64,000 nucleotides of DNA from Bacillota bacterium (GCA_016278515.1 JADQBR010000103.1:1-64000); one strand, 5' to 3'. Shown: positions 55,587 to 63,411, numbered from the stretch's first letter. Program-made: numbers and translations. The notes: generated by a model from the letters alone, not told the origin.

Positions 55587-56165
55587 ATGAAAAAATATTT
55601 AGCGGTTGTAGTTTTGATTGGACTGATGATTTGGGGCGTGTATGATGTGGGGGGGAATAAGAGTAAGAGTCCAGATGCAACATCCAATTCAACTGAAGTG
55701 TCAACAAATTCGGATCAGGAGCAGCCGTTGACAGTCGGTCTGGAAAAAGGAAATCTGGCACCAGATTTTGAACTGCAGAGTGTAAATGGGAAAACCATGA
55801 AGCTATCTAGCTTCAGAGGGAAAAAGGTCATTGTTAATTTCTGGGCAAGTTGGTGCCCGCCTTGTCGCTTGGAGATGCCGGAAATGGAAAAATATTATAC
55901 TAAAAACAGAAACACAGGGATTGAAATCCTGGCCGTTAATTTGACCACAGCAGAAAAGAGTCTGGCATCGGTTACATCATTTATGGAGGCGTATGGAATT
56001 ACATTCCCGGTCCTTCTGGATAAAAACGGAGATGCAGCTCGGTTGTACAATGTATCGTCAATTCCTGCTAGTTTCATCCTTGATACTCGGGGGGTAATTC
56101 GTGAGAAAATTGTGGGACCTATGACCTACGAGTCAATGCAAGAAATGTTGGGTACGCTAAAATGA
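55587..56165 (+). CDS. TlpA/ResA-like extracytoplasmic thioredoxin
   Basis: Membrane-anchored thiol-disulfide oxidoreductase. The 192 residues have an N-terminal anchor (4-20), a polar Ser/Thr linker and a thioredoxin domain with the active site ASWCPPCRLEMPEM (Cys90 and Cys93), a TlpA/ResA-type insertion, and the cis-Pro in SIPASFILD near 155. It would receive electrons from CcdA and reduce substrates outside the cell membrane. GAAAGGAAG precedes ATG 55587. Confidence 0.93.
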   Translation: MKKYLAVVVLIGLMIWGVYDVGGNKSKSPDATSNSTEVSTNSDQEQPLTVGLEKGNLAPDFELQSVNGKTMKLSSFRGKKVIVNFWASWCPPCRLEMPEMEKYYTKNRNTGIEILAVNLTTAEKSLASVTSFMEAYGITFPVLLDKNGDAARLYNVSSIPASFILDTRGVIREKIVGPMTYESMQEMLGTLK

Positions 56166-56187
56166 GGCAGTCGATGGAGGCGTGTTC

Positions 56188-56877
56188 ATGAAGCCAAAGG
56201 GGAAATCTGTTCTAATTGTCGAAGACGATGCTAAAATCCGCCAACTGGTCAAGGTATACTTGGAAAGAGAAGAGTATGAAGCCTTGGAAGCAGAAGACGG
56301 GGAAGACGCTTTGGCAAAGTTTAAACAATTTGACCCATGTTTGGTGATTCTCGATCTTATGTTGCCCCTGTTGAGCGGAGAAGAAGTCTGTACAATGATC
56401 CGAACAGACTTGAAAAGCACTGTGCCGATTATCATGTTAACAGCCAAAGTAGAAGAGGCTGAACGTATTCAAGGATTAAAAATAGGTGCGGATGATTATG
56501 TCACTAAACCTTTCAGCCCACAGGAATTAGTGACAAGAGTCGAGGTCGTTTTACGGCGGACTGCTCAGCGCTGCAGGAAAATAACCTACAGGGGACTCAC
56601 ACTGAAACCGTTAAAGGGAGAAATTCATTACAAAGGAGAACCCATTGTTTTGACACACCATGAATTTCGTTTGCTGTATTTTCTCATGAGTCATCCCAAC
56701 CAGATATTGACTAGGGAACAGATTGTGGAAGAACTTTATCCTCATCAGGAAAAAATTGTTACAGAAAGAACAGTCGATGTGCATATCGGTAAACTACGGG
56801 AAAAGCTGAGATATGACGGTAACAGTGAAATTATTGAAACTGTCAGGGGAATGGGGTATCGCTTTGTTACCTCCTAA
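56188..56877 (+). CDS. OmpR-family response regulator
   Basis: A 230-residue regulator: receiver domain with VEDD (near 11-14), phospho-acceptor Asp56 in VILDLMLP and TKPF (near 104), then a winged-helix DNA-binding domain ending ERTVDVHIGKLREKL and VRGMGYRF. GTG 56182 is in frame; GGAGG (56176-56180) suits ATG 56188. It lies inside the redox cassette and overlaps its kinase, so it probably controls these genes, perhaps through the TCTTTAAA repeats upstream. Confidence 0.95.
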   Translation: MKPKGKSVLIVEDDAKIRQLVKVYLEREEYEALEAEDGEDALAKFKQFDPCLVILDLMLPLLSGEEVCTMIRTDLKSTVPIIMLTAKVEEAERIQGLKIGADDYVTKPFSPQELVTRVEVVLRRTAQRCRKITYRGLTLKPLKGEIHYKGEPIVLTHHEFRLLYFLMSHPNQILTREQIVEELYPHQEKIVTERTVDVHIGKLREKLRYDGNSEIIETVRGMGYRFVTS

Positions 56878-57958
56878 GAACTTGTTTTTTTGGCGAAGAA
56901 GTATTCTGGTTAAGTTAATTCTGATTAATCTGCTTGTGATTGCTATTGTAATTTGGCTGGCAGGTGTTTCTGTAAAGGATTTCGCCTGTTTGCTTACTAA
57001 GCAATATCAGGTTATTGACGGAGCATCGAGCAATTTGTTCGACCGCACCATGCAATTTTATCTCATACGGGCAAGTATTTTGGCGGTTATCGTGGCCGGT
57101 ATCCTATACTATTTCCTGGTTCGGAAGTTAATCTTACCTTTGCAGCACTTGGGAATTTCTGCTCAAAAGATGGCCAGAGGGGAGTTTTATCCTTGTCAAG
57201 AAATTTCATCTGAAGATGAAATTGGTCGCCTTATTTCTGACTTTAATCATTTGTCCACCAAGCTACAGCAGACACAGGGACTCCGGAAAAAAATGGTGAG
57301 CGACATAGCTCATGAACTGAGGACGCCTCTTACTAATCTTACAGGATATCTGGAAGCTTTAAACACTGGCGTGATTCAGGGAAACCAAGAACTTTACCGT
57401 TCTTTGCATGAGGAAGCGCTGCATTTGACCGGCTTGGTGGAGGAACTTCATCAGTTAAATATTTGGGAATCGAAAAGACTGGGGTGGAACGAGCTGCAGG
57501 AAATTTCTGTAGAAAACGTCATTGCATCTACGCTAAAAAGTTTTGAACTTGAATTGGATAATCGGCAAATAAAAGTAGAAGCTAATATCCAAGCCGCCAA
57601 TATTTTAGGAAATAAAGAGGGCCTCAAACAGGTGATCACTAACCTTTTGAAAAATGTTTTGAAATATGATCGGGGCGGCTGGGTGAAAATCGAGGGAAAA
57701 AAAGAGAACCATGTTTATAAAGTGGTGGTGACCAATTGGGGGCAACCCATTCCTGAAGATAAAGTGGATCAGGTGTTTGAGCGTTTTTACCGTTTGGACT
57801 CTTACCGTAATCGTAAGACAGGAGGAGTGGGCCTTGGGCTAGCAATTGTTAAAGAAATTATTGACCAGCACCGAGGAGAGGTCGGTTTAATTTCTAGGGA
57901 AGATGAACATTCTTTTTGGTTTACAGTTCAATTAGCCAATGTACGAGAGGAGAAATAG
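56864..57958 (+). CDS. Sensor histidine kinase
   Basis: Partner of the preceding regulator. From TTG 56864 (ATGGGG 7 nt upstream, overlapping the regulator stop) it has 364 residues: TM1 (13-34), a short external loop of about 32 residues containing one Cys (Cys42), TM2 (67-88), HAMP, dimerisation domain with SDIAHELRTPL (His150), and ATPase boxes NLLKNVLKY, GVGLGLAIVKEI. The small loop leaves little room for ligand binding; sensing through the membrane or the loop Cys is a guess. Confidence 0.93.
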   Translation: MLPPKNLFFWRRSILVKLILINLLVIAIVIWLAGVSVKDFACLLTKQYQVIDGASSNLFDRTMQFYLIRASILAVIVAGILYYFLVRKLILPLQHLGISAQKMARGEFYPCQEISSEDEIGRLISDFNHLSTKLQQTQGLRKKMVSDIAHELRTPLTNLTGYLEALNTGVIQGNQELYRSLHEEALHLTGLVEELHQLNIWESKRLGWNELQEISVENVIASTLKSFELELDNRQIKVEANIQAANILGNKEGLKQVITNLLKNVLKYDRGGWVKIEGKKENHVYKVVVTNWGQPIPEDKVDQVFERFYRLDSYRNRKTGGVGLGLAIVKEIIDQHRGEVGLISREDEHSFWFTVQLANVREEK

Positions 57959-57961
57959 ACT

Positions 57962-58600
57962 ATGAATAATTCCTTAACGAAGAAAATCATCCTGTTTACT
58001 TTAAGTGCCTGTCCGATGGGAAGGTCAATGGGAACCGTATTAAGAGAAGTGGCTGAGTTATTTCCTGATTTGAAGGTTGAAACGGTATATGTAGAAATTC
58101 AAGTGGACGAAGCCAATCAGTACCGAATTAAAACCAATCCCACGACACTTTTTGTTGATGATAATGGCAGAGAGCTCTATCGTCTGGAAGGCTTTCATGA
58201 AACAAACATTGTTAAAGAAACTTTAGAAAAGATTAATCAAATGAAGATGGATAGGGCGCCGGAATTGGCGGAAAATAAAGAGACGATCGAAAAGTATGTC
58301 CTTTACCTCTTGAAAGACGGGAAATTCTCGCCAGTGGAAGTGAATTATAACAACCGCACCTCGATCAAAGCACCCCGTATCACTGCGGTTACGTTACTTG
58401 TACAAGCTTCTATAGAAGGTTACAGTAACCCATTTCCCCCGGGAACAACCTTGGAATTGATTCAATTTCGCGATTCGACTGGAATTGTGATGCTTAAGTC
58501 GGCAAGCGTGGATCAATCCCGGTTAGAAAGTATGAAAGAGGCTTTACAACTAACACTTTCACAGTTTAGTATTAAGGAAGTGGAACTCGTTTTAACCTAG
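57962..58600 (+). CDS. Single-Cys thioredoxin-fold protein fused to a GerMN-like domain
   Basis: A 212-residue cytoplasmic-looking protein without signal peptide. Residues 8-95 have a thioredoxin fold: KKIILFTLSACPMGRSMG with only one Cys (Cys17, CPMG instead of CxxC) and a cis-Pro loop KTNPTTLFVD near 60. Residues 115-212 resemble GerMN (YLLKDGKFSPVEV, ALQLTLSQFSIKEVELVL), a domain usually found outside spores or cells. The combination is unusual. It lies 3 nt after the kinase stop, so it belongs to the operon. Confidence 0.65.
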   Translation: MNNSLTKKIILFTLSACPMGRSMGTVLREVAELFPDLKVETVYVEIQVDEANQYRIKTNPTTLFVDDNGRELYRLEGFHETNIVKETLEKINQMKMDRAPELAENKETIEKYVLYLLKDGKFSPVEVNYNNRTSIKAPRITAVTLLVQASIEGYSNPFPPGTTLELIQFRDSTGIVMLKSASVDQSRLESMKEALQLTLSQFSIKEVELVLT

Positions 58601-58627
58601 TTCACCTGGAGATAGAAGGTGCTTTAA

Positions 58628-59458
58628 GTGGATCTTATTTTTTTCTTAGAATTAATGGGGTTAGGGTTGATGGCCGGTACTTTAGGATCAATGGTGGGAA
58701 TCGGTGGCGGAGTGCTGTTAGTTCCAACATTGACACTACTACTTCATCTTCCTGTCCATCAAGCTATCGGTGCAAGTATTATGTCTGTTATTGCCACCTC
58801 TACGACTGCGGCGGGGGCATATTTAGAAGAGGGATTAACTAATATCCGTCTAGCGATGGTTTTGGAAATTGCATCGGCATTCGGAGCTATTTTGGGGGGC
58901 ATTACTGCTTCAGTTTTAAACCGTAACACTCTTAGTGGTATTTTTGCTATTGTTTTGATATTAACAATGATCTCAATGTTCAAAAAGAAGGATATTAAAC
59001 CTGCCCAAACTAGTAAATCCGGGTTTAAATCTTTAAGCGGTGCTTATTATGATAAATACTTGAAAGAGCAAATAGAATATTCAGTGTCTAGACTTCCTGT
59101 AGGATTTGGAATATCTTTCATAGCTGGTAATCTTTCAGGGCTATTGGGAATCGGCGGCGGAGTATTAAAGGTGCCGGCTATGACACTAGGGATGGGAATC
59201 CCAATGCGAGCAGCTGCAGCTACTAGCAACCTAATGGTGGGAATAACTGCAATTGCCAGTGCATACATTTACTACACTCGTGGAATGATTAACCCTCTAA
59301 TTGTTGCTCCAGTAATCATAGGCACTTTTCTTGGTGCTCTGATTGGAACTCGTCTTTCGACCCACGTTAAAAGCAAGGTATTGGGTAATATCTTGGCCAT
59401 TATTCTCGGGATATTGGCGATTAATATGGCTTTGTACGCGTTCGGAATAAATATATAA
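58628..59458 (+). CDS. TauE/SafE family anion (sulfite) exporter
   Basis: A 276-residue permease with eight or so helices in two repeats, each with the family glycine motif: MVGIGGGVLLVPTL near 22 and LLGIGGGVLKVPAMT near 175. The family exports sulfite, sulfoacetate or related sulfur compounds, or takes up sulfur anions; the substrate here is inferred only from context. GTG 58628 follows GGAGATAGAAGGTG. DUF1634 protein follows. Confidence 0.9.
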   Translation: MDLIFFLELMGLGLMAGTLGSMVGIGGGVLLVPTLTLLLHLPVHQAIGASIMSVIATSTTAAGAYLEEGLTNIRLAMVLEIASAFGAILGGITASVLNRNTLSGIFAIVLILTMISMFKKKDIKPAQTSKSGFKSLSGAYYDKYLKEQIEYSVSRLPVGFGISFIAGNLSGLLGIGGGVLKVPAMTLGMGIPMRAAAATSNLMVGITAIASAYIYYTRGMINPLIVAPVIIGTFLGALIGTRLSTHVKSKVLGNILAIILGILAINMALYAFGINI

Positions 59459-59482
59459 GTGGAATAAAAGAAGGTGAAATTG

Positions 59483-59854
59483 ATGGAAGATGTACTTACA
59501 AAAAAACAAAAGAGTACCTTCTCAGGGGAACTGGAAAGAAGACTGCTTAGAAATATTTTACGGCTTGGAACACCTATAAGCATGATATTTTTGGGATTAG
59601 GTATAGTGTTGTTGTTCTATAGTCCGGTTCAAGAAATCCATACGTTATCCTTGGGTCAAATTTTTGAAGCCATGTTTCAATTTAGGTCAGAAGGCTTTAT
59701 TAACTTTGGGTTGCTCATTTTATTAGCAACTCCAGTGGCAGGGGTAGTAGGAGCGATTATTGGATTCGTGGTAACCCGTGACTGGCCTTATGCTGGGGTG
59801 ACATTAGCGGTTTTTCTGGTTCTGTTGATAAGCATATTTATTGGAAGCCATTAA
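59483..59854 (+). CDS. DUF1634 membrane protein
   Basis: A 123-residue protein with three membrane helices (about 28-48, 75-97, 101-121). It matches DUF1634 (LRNILRLGTPISMIFLGLG, cited in part; GFINFGLLILLATPVAGV), which commonly sits next to TauE/SafE exporters and is presumed to be a partner subunit. GTG 59474 is in frame; AGAAGGTGA suits ATG 59483. Last gene of the cassette. Confidence 0.85.
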   Translation: MEDVLTKKQKSTFSGELERRLLRNILRLGTPISMIFLGLGIVLLFYSPVQEIHTLSLGQIFEAMFQFRSEGFINFGLLILLATPVAGVVGAIIGFVVTRDWPYAGVTLAVFLVLLISIFIGSH

Positions 59855-59916
59855 TTTGTCTTTTATGCTACAGATGATAAAAGTGTTCCATAATGTTAAA
59901 AAATTGAGATTGGTCT

Positions 59917-59961
59917 ATTTTGATAGCAGTCGCGCAGGCCGCTGTAAGCAAAAAGGGGTAA
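59917..59961 (+). pseudogene. Possible remnant of a ppdK 3' end
   Basis: In one frame this reads ILIAVAQAAVSKKG and a stop, close to the ends of PPDK proteins (the intact gene ends [17 protein letters not shown]). Fourteen bases, GCGCAGGCCGCTGT, are identical to 53181-53194 in ppdK. A 14-base match alone is expected by chance in a window this size, so the call rests on the coding position and nearby stop. Confidence 0.25.
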
Positions 59962-60026
59962 TACATTGAGGTAACAAATGGTATAGGAATAGTCATCAAA
60001 GCCTTGTGTACCAAAGCTTTGAGGGT

Positions 60027-60237
60027 TTATGCACAAAGAAAGTCTAACTGATTTGCGTGTTTTTGCAAAAAAGTGAGCCCGTTGGATAGTATCCACTTTA
60101 GATCATCGTCGCGGGTGCTACCTGGCAACCAGCATGTCCCAAAGGCAATAAACTTCCTGGACACTTATTTCTTCCTGCCTTTGCTCTCGAGACTGTCCCA
60201 GTTGTTTAATTTTTTGGAGTCTAGACATTGTTTTCAT
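60027..60237 (-). pseudogene. Decayed DUF3231-like gene
   Basis: On the minus strand, GAGGTGCTG precedes an ATG at 60237 that opens a 39-codon frame (MKTMSRLQKIKQLGQ, then ISVQEVYCLWDMLVAR) ending at TAG 60118-60120. In the next frame (60119-60027) the sequence continues STRDDDLKWILSNGLTFL and QKHANQLDFLCA. Together they resemble half of a DUF3231-type coat-like protein with a frameshift and a missing segment. Family assignment is from memory. The rest of the 626-bp stretch 59855-60480 holds no intact gene. Confidence 0.5.
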
Positions 60238-60480
60238 AAATAGCAGCACCTCTTTGTTTTCTTAATATTGTAGTTTAGTTGGATTTTATTGTTAAACACC
60301 TGGGCCATTATTTACCATGTATGTCGAAAACAACGGTTGTGTGTCGAGGGGCTATCTTAGTTATGGCAAACGGGCCACTCGGCCACTTTTAAATCAAAGG
60401 AAGGAACTTTATTTTGTTTCTTTTATATAATATACTAATGTTTGTTAGTGAGTATTTTTTATCAAACAAGGAGGTATAAT

Positions 60481-61080
60481 ATGCTAATTGTCGGGTTGAA
60501 TGGTAGTCCGCAGAAAAGCGGCAGTACTGCAGCATTACTCAAGGAAGCATTGGCCGAAGCAGAGCGTTTAGGCGCAGAAACTAAGTTAATTCATGCAGCA
60601 GAGGCTTTAAAAGATCAGAAAATTCCTTTTTGCTATAATTGCAGTGATCCTTGCGAAGGAAAGTGTTATACGGGTACTAAGCTGGGAGAAGCTTATGAAA
60701 TCATTTCTAAAAGCGATGGCATTATTTTTGGCAGCCCCGTATATTTCGGAACAGTGTCCGGTCAGCTAAAAGCATTTTGGGATAAGACTAGGGTCTTGCG
60801 TAAAGAAAAGGCGTTTTTAAATGTAGTAGGTGCGGCTGTTTCTTGCGGAGCAGGTCGTTTCGGCGGCCAAGAAACTACGTTAAACGCTATGTTTGATATG
60901 ATGTTCATCCATGGTATGACAATAGTATCTGATAGCTACATAGACGACGGAATCGGTCATCATGGTGCATGCGCACAAAAGCCAGCGGAAAATGATGATC
61001 TTGCCTTGTCCCGGGCGAAGGTTACTGCGCGGCGTGTTGCTGAAGTTGCAGAGGCTACAAAAGAACTGCGTAAAAGATAA
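60481..61080 (+). CDS. NADPH-dependent FMN reductase/iron-sulfur flavoprotein family
   Basis: A 199-residue flavodoxin-like protein. The phosphate loop is GLNGSPQKSGSTAALL near 5-20, and a cysteine cluster CYNCSDPCEGKC near 50-62 matches the compact cluster site of archaeal-type iron-sulfur flavoproteins. GSPVYFGTVSGQLKAFWD near 85 is the FMN site. It probably performs electron transfer or oxygen/peroxide defence in an anaerobe. The frame opens at 60442, but AGGAGGTATAAT selects ATG 60481. TATAAT at 60426-60431 may be its -10. Confidence 0.9.
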   Translation: MLIVGLNGSPQKSGSTAALLKEALAEAERLGAETKLIHAAEALKDQKIPFCYNCSDPCEGKCYTGTKLGEAYEIISKSDGIIFGSPVYFGTVSGQLKAFWDKTRVLRKEKAFLNVVGAAVSCGAGRFGGQETTLNAMFDMMFIHGMTIVSDSYIDDGIGHHGACAQKPAENDDLALSRAKVTARRVAEVAEATKELRKR

Positions 61081-61108
61081 AGAGAAATTTAATTAGTGAT
61101 TTACTGGC

Positions 61109-61150
61109 AATAAAGGAGGAAGCTTCGAAAGAGAAGCTTCCTCCTTTATT
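61109..61150. terminator. Bidirectional terminator after the flavoprotein gene
   Basis: An exact 18-bp stem: AATAAAGGAGGAAGCTTC (61109-61126) with GAAGCTTCCTCCTTTATT (61133-61150) and a GAAAGA loop. The arms end in A and T runs, suitable on both strands. Confidence 0.9.
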
Positions 61151-61153
61151 AAT

Positions 61154-61252
61154 TTGGCTTCACTTTGTTACTAACAAAATTCGACATCTCTTAATATGCT
61201 ATATCAGGATAGTAGCAACACCTTTAGTCTCCCTTGGCTTCGCTTTGATACT
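61154..61252 (+). repeat. Pair of 19-bp direct repeats
   Basis: TTGGCTTCACTTTGTTACT (61154-61172) and TTGGCTTCGCTTTGATACT (61234-61252) agree at 17 of 19 positions, 80 bp apart, in the spacer before the cysteine-rich gene. A 12-bp palindrome TCCCGGCCGGGA follows at 61317-61328, 33 bp before that gene. No promoter was recognised. Confidence 0.5.
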
Positions 61253-61360
61253 GTCCAAATTTGTAGAATTTTAATAGGTTATAGTGATGGCAAACCATTA
61301 AAACCATCAAAGAAATTCCCGGCCGGGAGCTTCTAAAATTATTAAAGGAGGAATTATTTA

Positions 61361-62068
61361 ATGTCAGATGAAAGACGCCGTCATGTAGTTGAACCGGGAC
61401 CATGTCCCCCGCAAGGTTGCCCGCCACCGACAGAAATTGTTTGTATTAAGACAAAAAAGGTTTATCAAGAATGTAAGCAGGCCGACGTATTCGAATTGCC
61501 TGTAAACCGGATAAACCCGCAGGGAGTTTGCACAGGTGACAGATTAAATCCGCCGTCCGGTGCAACAGCTATTGTTGATTGCCAGGTAGAACCATTATTT
61601 ATGAGTTTTGAGGACTGTGATAATGATTGCTCACCAAACGTTGATACGCAAGAAAGTTGCTGTGAAGTTCGAGACGGTCGAGTAAGGTTTAGTTTAGGTC
61701 AGCCCGTTGTCGTACGCGTTACTTTAACTTTCGATAATGGTCAAACCAGAACAGGCTGTGTAGAGATCCCGGAATTCACTAAAACCGTTGGTTTATCCAG
61801 AGCAGGAACTCACCCCATGTTCCGATGCGAAGTTGATATGTGGGTTAACCAATGCCTATTATGCTTTATTGAGGAACAACAAGGACCGGATGAGATTCGT
61901 TGCTGTATTAACGTAATTTTAGCGTTTAAATTATTTGCGGAAGTCCAATTGTTAGTACCTGCTTATGGCTTCTGTCAGCCGCCTGAGTGTGAAGAAGTAC
62001 TTGGTCAGTGCCCACCTGCAGTAAATGGAGGGTTACCATATCCACCGCAATTTGATGATGACTTTTAG
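61361..62068 (+). CDS. Cysteine-rich protein, possible spore-surface component
   Basis: A 235-residue protein with about 19 cysteines, no signal peptide and no membrane segment. It starts with a proline/cysteine-rich stretch (GPCPPQGCPPP), then CIKTKKVYQECKQADVFEL, a beta-rich middle (VVVRVTLTFDNGQTRTGCVE, cited in part) and a proline-rich acidic end (PPQFDDDF). The VYxxC pattern and Cys content recall coat or exosporium proteins of Clostridia, but no named family was recognised. AAAGGAGG precedes ATG 61361 and terminators bound it on both sides. Confidence 0.8.
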   Translation: MSDERRRHVVEPGPCPPQGCPPPTEIVCIKTKKVYQECKQADVFELPVNRINPQGVCTGDRLNPPSGATAIVDCQVEPLFMSFEDCDNDCSPNVDTQESCCEVRDGRVRFSLGQPVVVRVTLTFDNGQTRTGCVEIPEFTKTVGLSRAGTHPMFRCEVDMWVNQCLLCFIEEQQGPDEIRCCINVILAFKLFAEVQLLVPAYGFCQPPECEEVLGQCPPAVNGGLPYPPQFDDDF

Positions 62069-62097
62069 TATGTAACAATAAGTAACAAAACGAAGAG

Positions 62098-62148
62098 GAG
62101 CTGTTGCACAACGAACTGACTAGTTCGCAGTGCAGCAGCTCTTTTTTT
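62098..62148 (+). terminator. Terminator of the cysteine-rich gene
   Basis: GAGCTGTTGCAC (62098-62109) pairs with GTGCAGCAGCTC (62130-62141) with one G-U pair, and CGAACT/AGTTCG forms an inner stem, followed by seven T. The next 270 bp to 62418 contain no convincing gene or promoter. Confidence 0.92.
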
Positions 62149-62418
62149 CATTCTTAGAATAGAAAATGCGAGCCCGCAGAGTCAGGAAGGGACTTTTAAA
62201 AAAATTTTCTCATTGACGCTGGTATGTACGCATATAGTTTTGTGGCGTCGTGGTCGTGAAGGGGATGATAAAGGTATATCAGGATAAATTATCCGGAAGG
62301 ATTTATGATATAGGTATGCTTGATTCTAAGAAGTTTTTAAGATAGAATTATGGGAAAAGATGGATTAACTTTTTTCAAGTGTAACGGTCAAGTATAAAGT
62401 CTCGAGGAGGAATATATT

Positions 62419-62751
62419 ATGCAATCCTCTGGCGATATTCAAAATTTGATAAAAGGGTTATCGTCAAAATTTATGATTGATAAAATCATATTATTTGGGT
62501 CTCAAGCTACAAATGATGCAACTGATAACAGTGATATAGACATTTGTATAATTGCAGATGTATCTGAAAGGAGAAAATTTTTAAAGCAACTGAGATTATA
62601 TATTTATGATAAATATAGTGGGTTAAATTTTGATAAACCTGTGGACATAATTTTTTATACGCCCGATGACTGGGCAAAGAATTTTAATAAAAGCGGTACG
62701 TTTGCAAACCTGATTGCTAAAGAAGGTGTTGTTTTATATGGTCGACAGTAA
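62419..62751 (+). CDS. MNT-type nucleotidyltransferase (antitoxin of HEPN/MNT pair)
   Basis: A 110-residue minimal nucleotidyltransferase. The active site LFGSQATNDATDNSDIDICI has the GS-x10-DxD spacing (near 27-43), and a third Asp lies in KPVDIIFYT near 75. In characterised HEPN/MNT modules the MNT protein adenylylates and neutralises its HEPN partner. GAGGAGG precedes ATG 62419. The HEPN gene overlaps its end by 14 nt but is interrupted. Confidence 0.92.
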   Translation: MQSSGDIQNLIKGLSSKFMIDKIILFGSQATNDATDNSDIDICIIADVSERRKFLKQLRLYIYDKYSGLNFDKPVDIIFYTPDDWAKNFNKSGTFANLIAKEGVVLYGRQ

Positions 62752-63133
62752 GAGAGTTAAAGATTGGATTGAACGCGCTAAAAGGGATTTAAAAGATGCT
62801 GAGATATTATTAAATAATGGTGGTAGCTATGGCGCAGTGGTTTTTTTAGTACAATAATGCATAGAGAAAGTTTTCAAGGCATTTTTATTAAGTACAAGAG
62901 AAGAATTATTGAAGACGCATTCCCTTACTTATTTAAACAAATTATGCAGCGATTATGACAGTGATTTCGAACAATATCGAGATGATTGTAGCGAAATTGA
63001 GGATTACTATATTGAAAGCAGGTATCCTGGTGACTTACCTATGGGCTTAGATGTACACGACGTAAAGAAAGCTCTTGAGAGAGCTGAAAATATATTAGAT
63101 TTTACAACTCAAAAGACTATCCAGAAGAAATAG
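62738..63133 (+). pseudogene. HEPN-domain toxin gene with one internal stop codon
   Basis: The frame starting at ATG 62738 reads DWIERAKRDLKDAEILL, GGSYGAVVFLVQ, then TAA at 62855-62857, then continues in the same frame CIEKVFKAFLLSTREELLKT and IEDYYIESRYPGDLP to 63133. The whole is a 131-codon HEPN protein with a stop at codon 40 where the family has Gln in (C/V)QQAIEKA; CAA to TAA is one base change. HEPN toxins are usually RNases. Unless the stop is read through, the toxin is inactive. A TTG at 62909 could restart a fragment. Confidence 0.85.
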
Positions 63134-63194
63134 CATAAAAGGTGCAAGGATTACACTTTGAAGTTAAAAAAACCTGTAAGAGCAGTTTTCTCTG

Positions 63195-63221
63195 CTAAAC
63201 CACACCAGGGGTTTAGTTTTT
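63195..63221 (+). terminator. Terminator after the MNT/HEPN pair
   Basis: CTAAACC (63195-63201) pairs with GGTTTAG (63210-63216), followed by TTTTT. Confidence 0.7.
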
Positions 63222-63236
63222 AAAACCATAATTCCT

Positions 63237-63256
63237 CAGAAAACTTAAGTTTTCTG
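63237..63256. other. Perfect 20-bp palindrome
   Basis: CAGAAAACTT and its exact complement, centred on CTTAAG, with no loop. It could be a protein-binding site. The rest of 63134-63405 holds no gene. Confidence 0.6.
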
Positions 63257-63411
63257 CTTTGCGGGTTTAGGTCGTTGGGTGAAGTGTAATATAAGTGTCG
63301 AATGGTAGCGAAAAATATCGAAGCGCAATTTGCAGGCTTTCAATGGTGCTCTTCCAGTATTTTTCCTCCCCGGAAGGGACTGAATAAAAGGACTATATAG
63401 GTGGTATGTAT

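Noticed and set aside
59896-60096. 66-codon minus-strand frame
   Set aside because: It is a different frame across the DUF3231-like remnant and has no ribosome binding site or recognisable composition.
62213-62238. Promoter TTGACG/TATAGT before the MNT gene
   Set aside because: The spacer would be only 14 bp, too short for a normal sigma-A promoter.
62265-62345. 26-codon frame before the MNT gene (MIKVYQDKLSG...)
   Set aside because: Purine-rich sequence touches the ATG without proper spacing and there is no similarity or context to support a gene.
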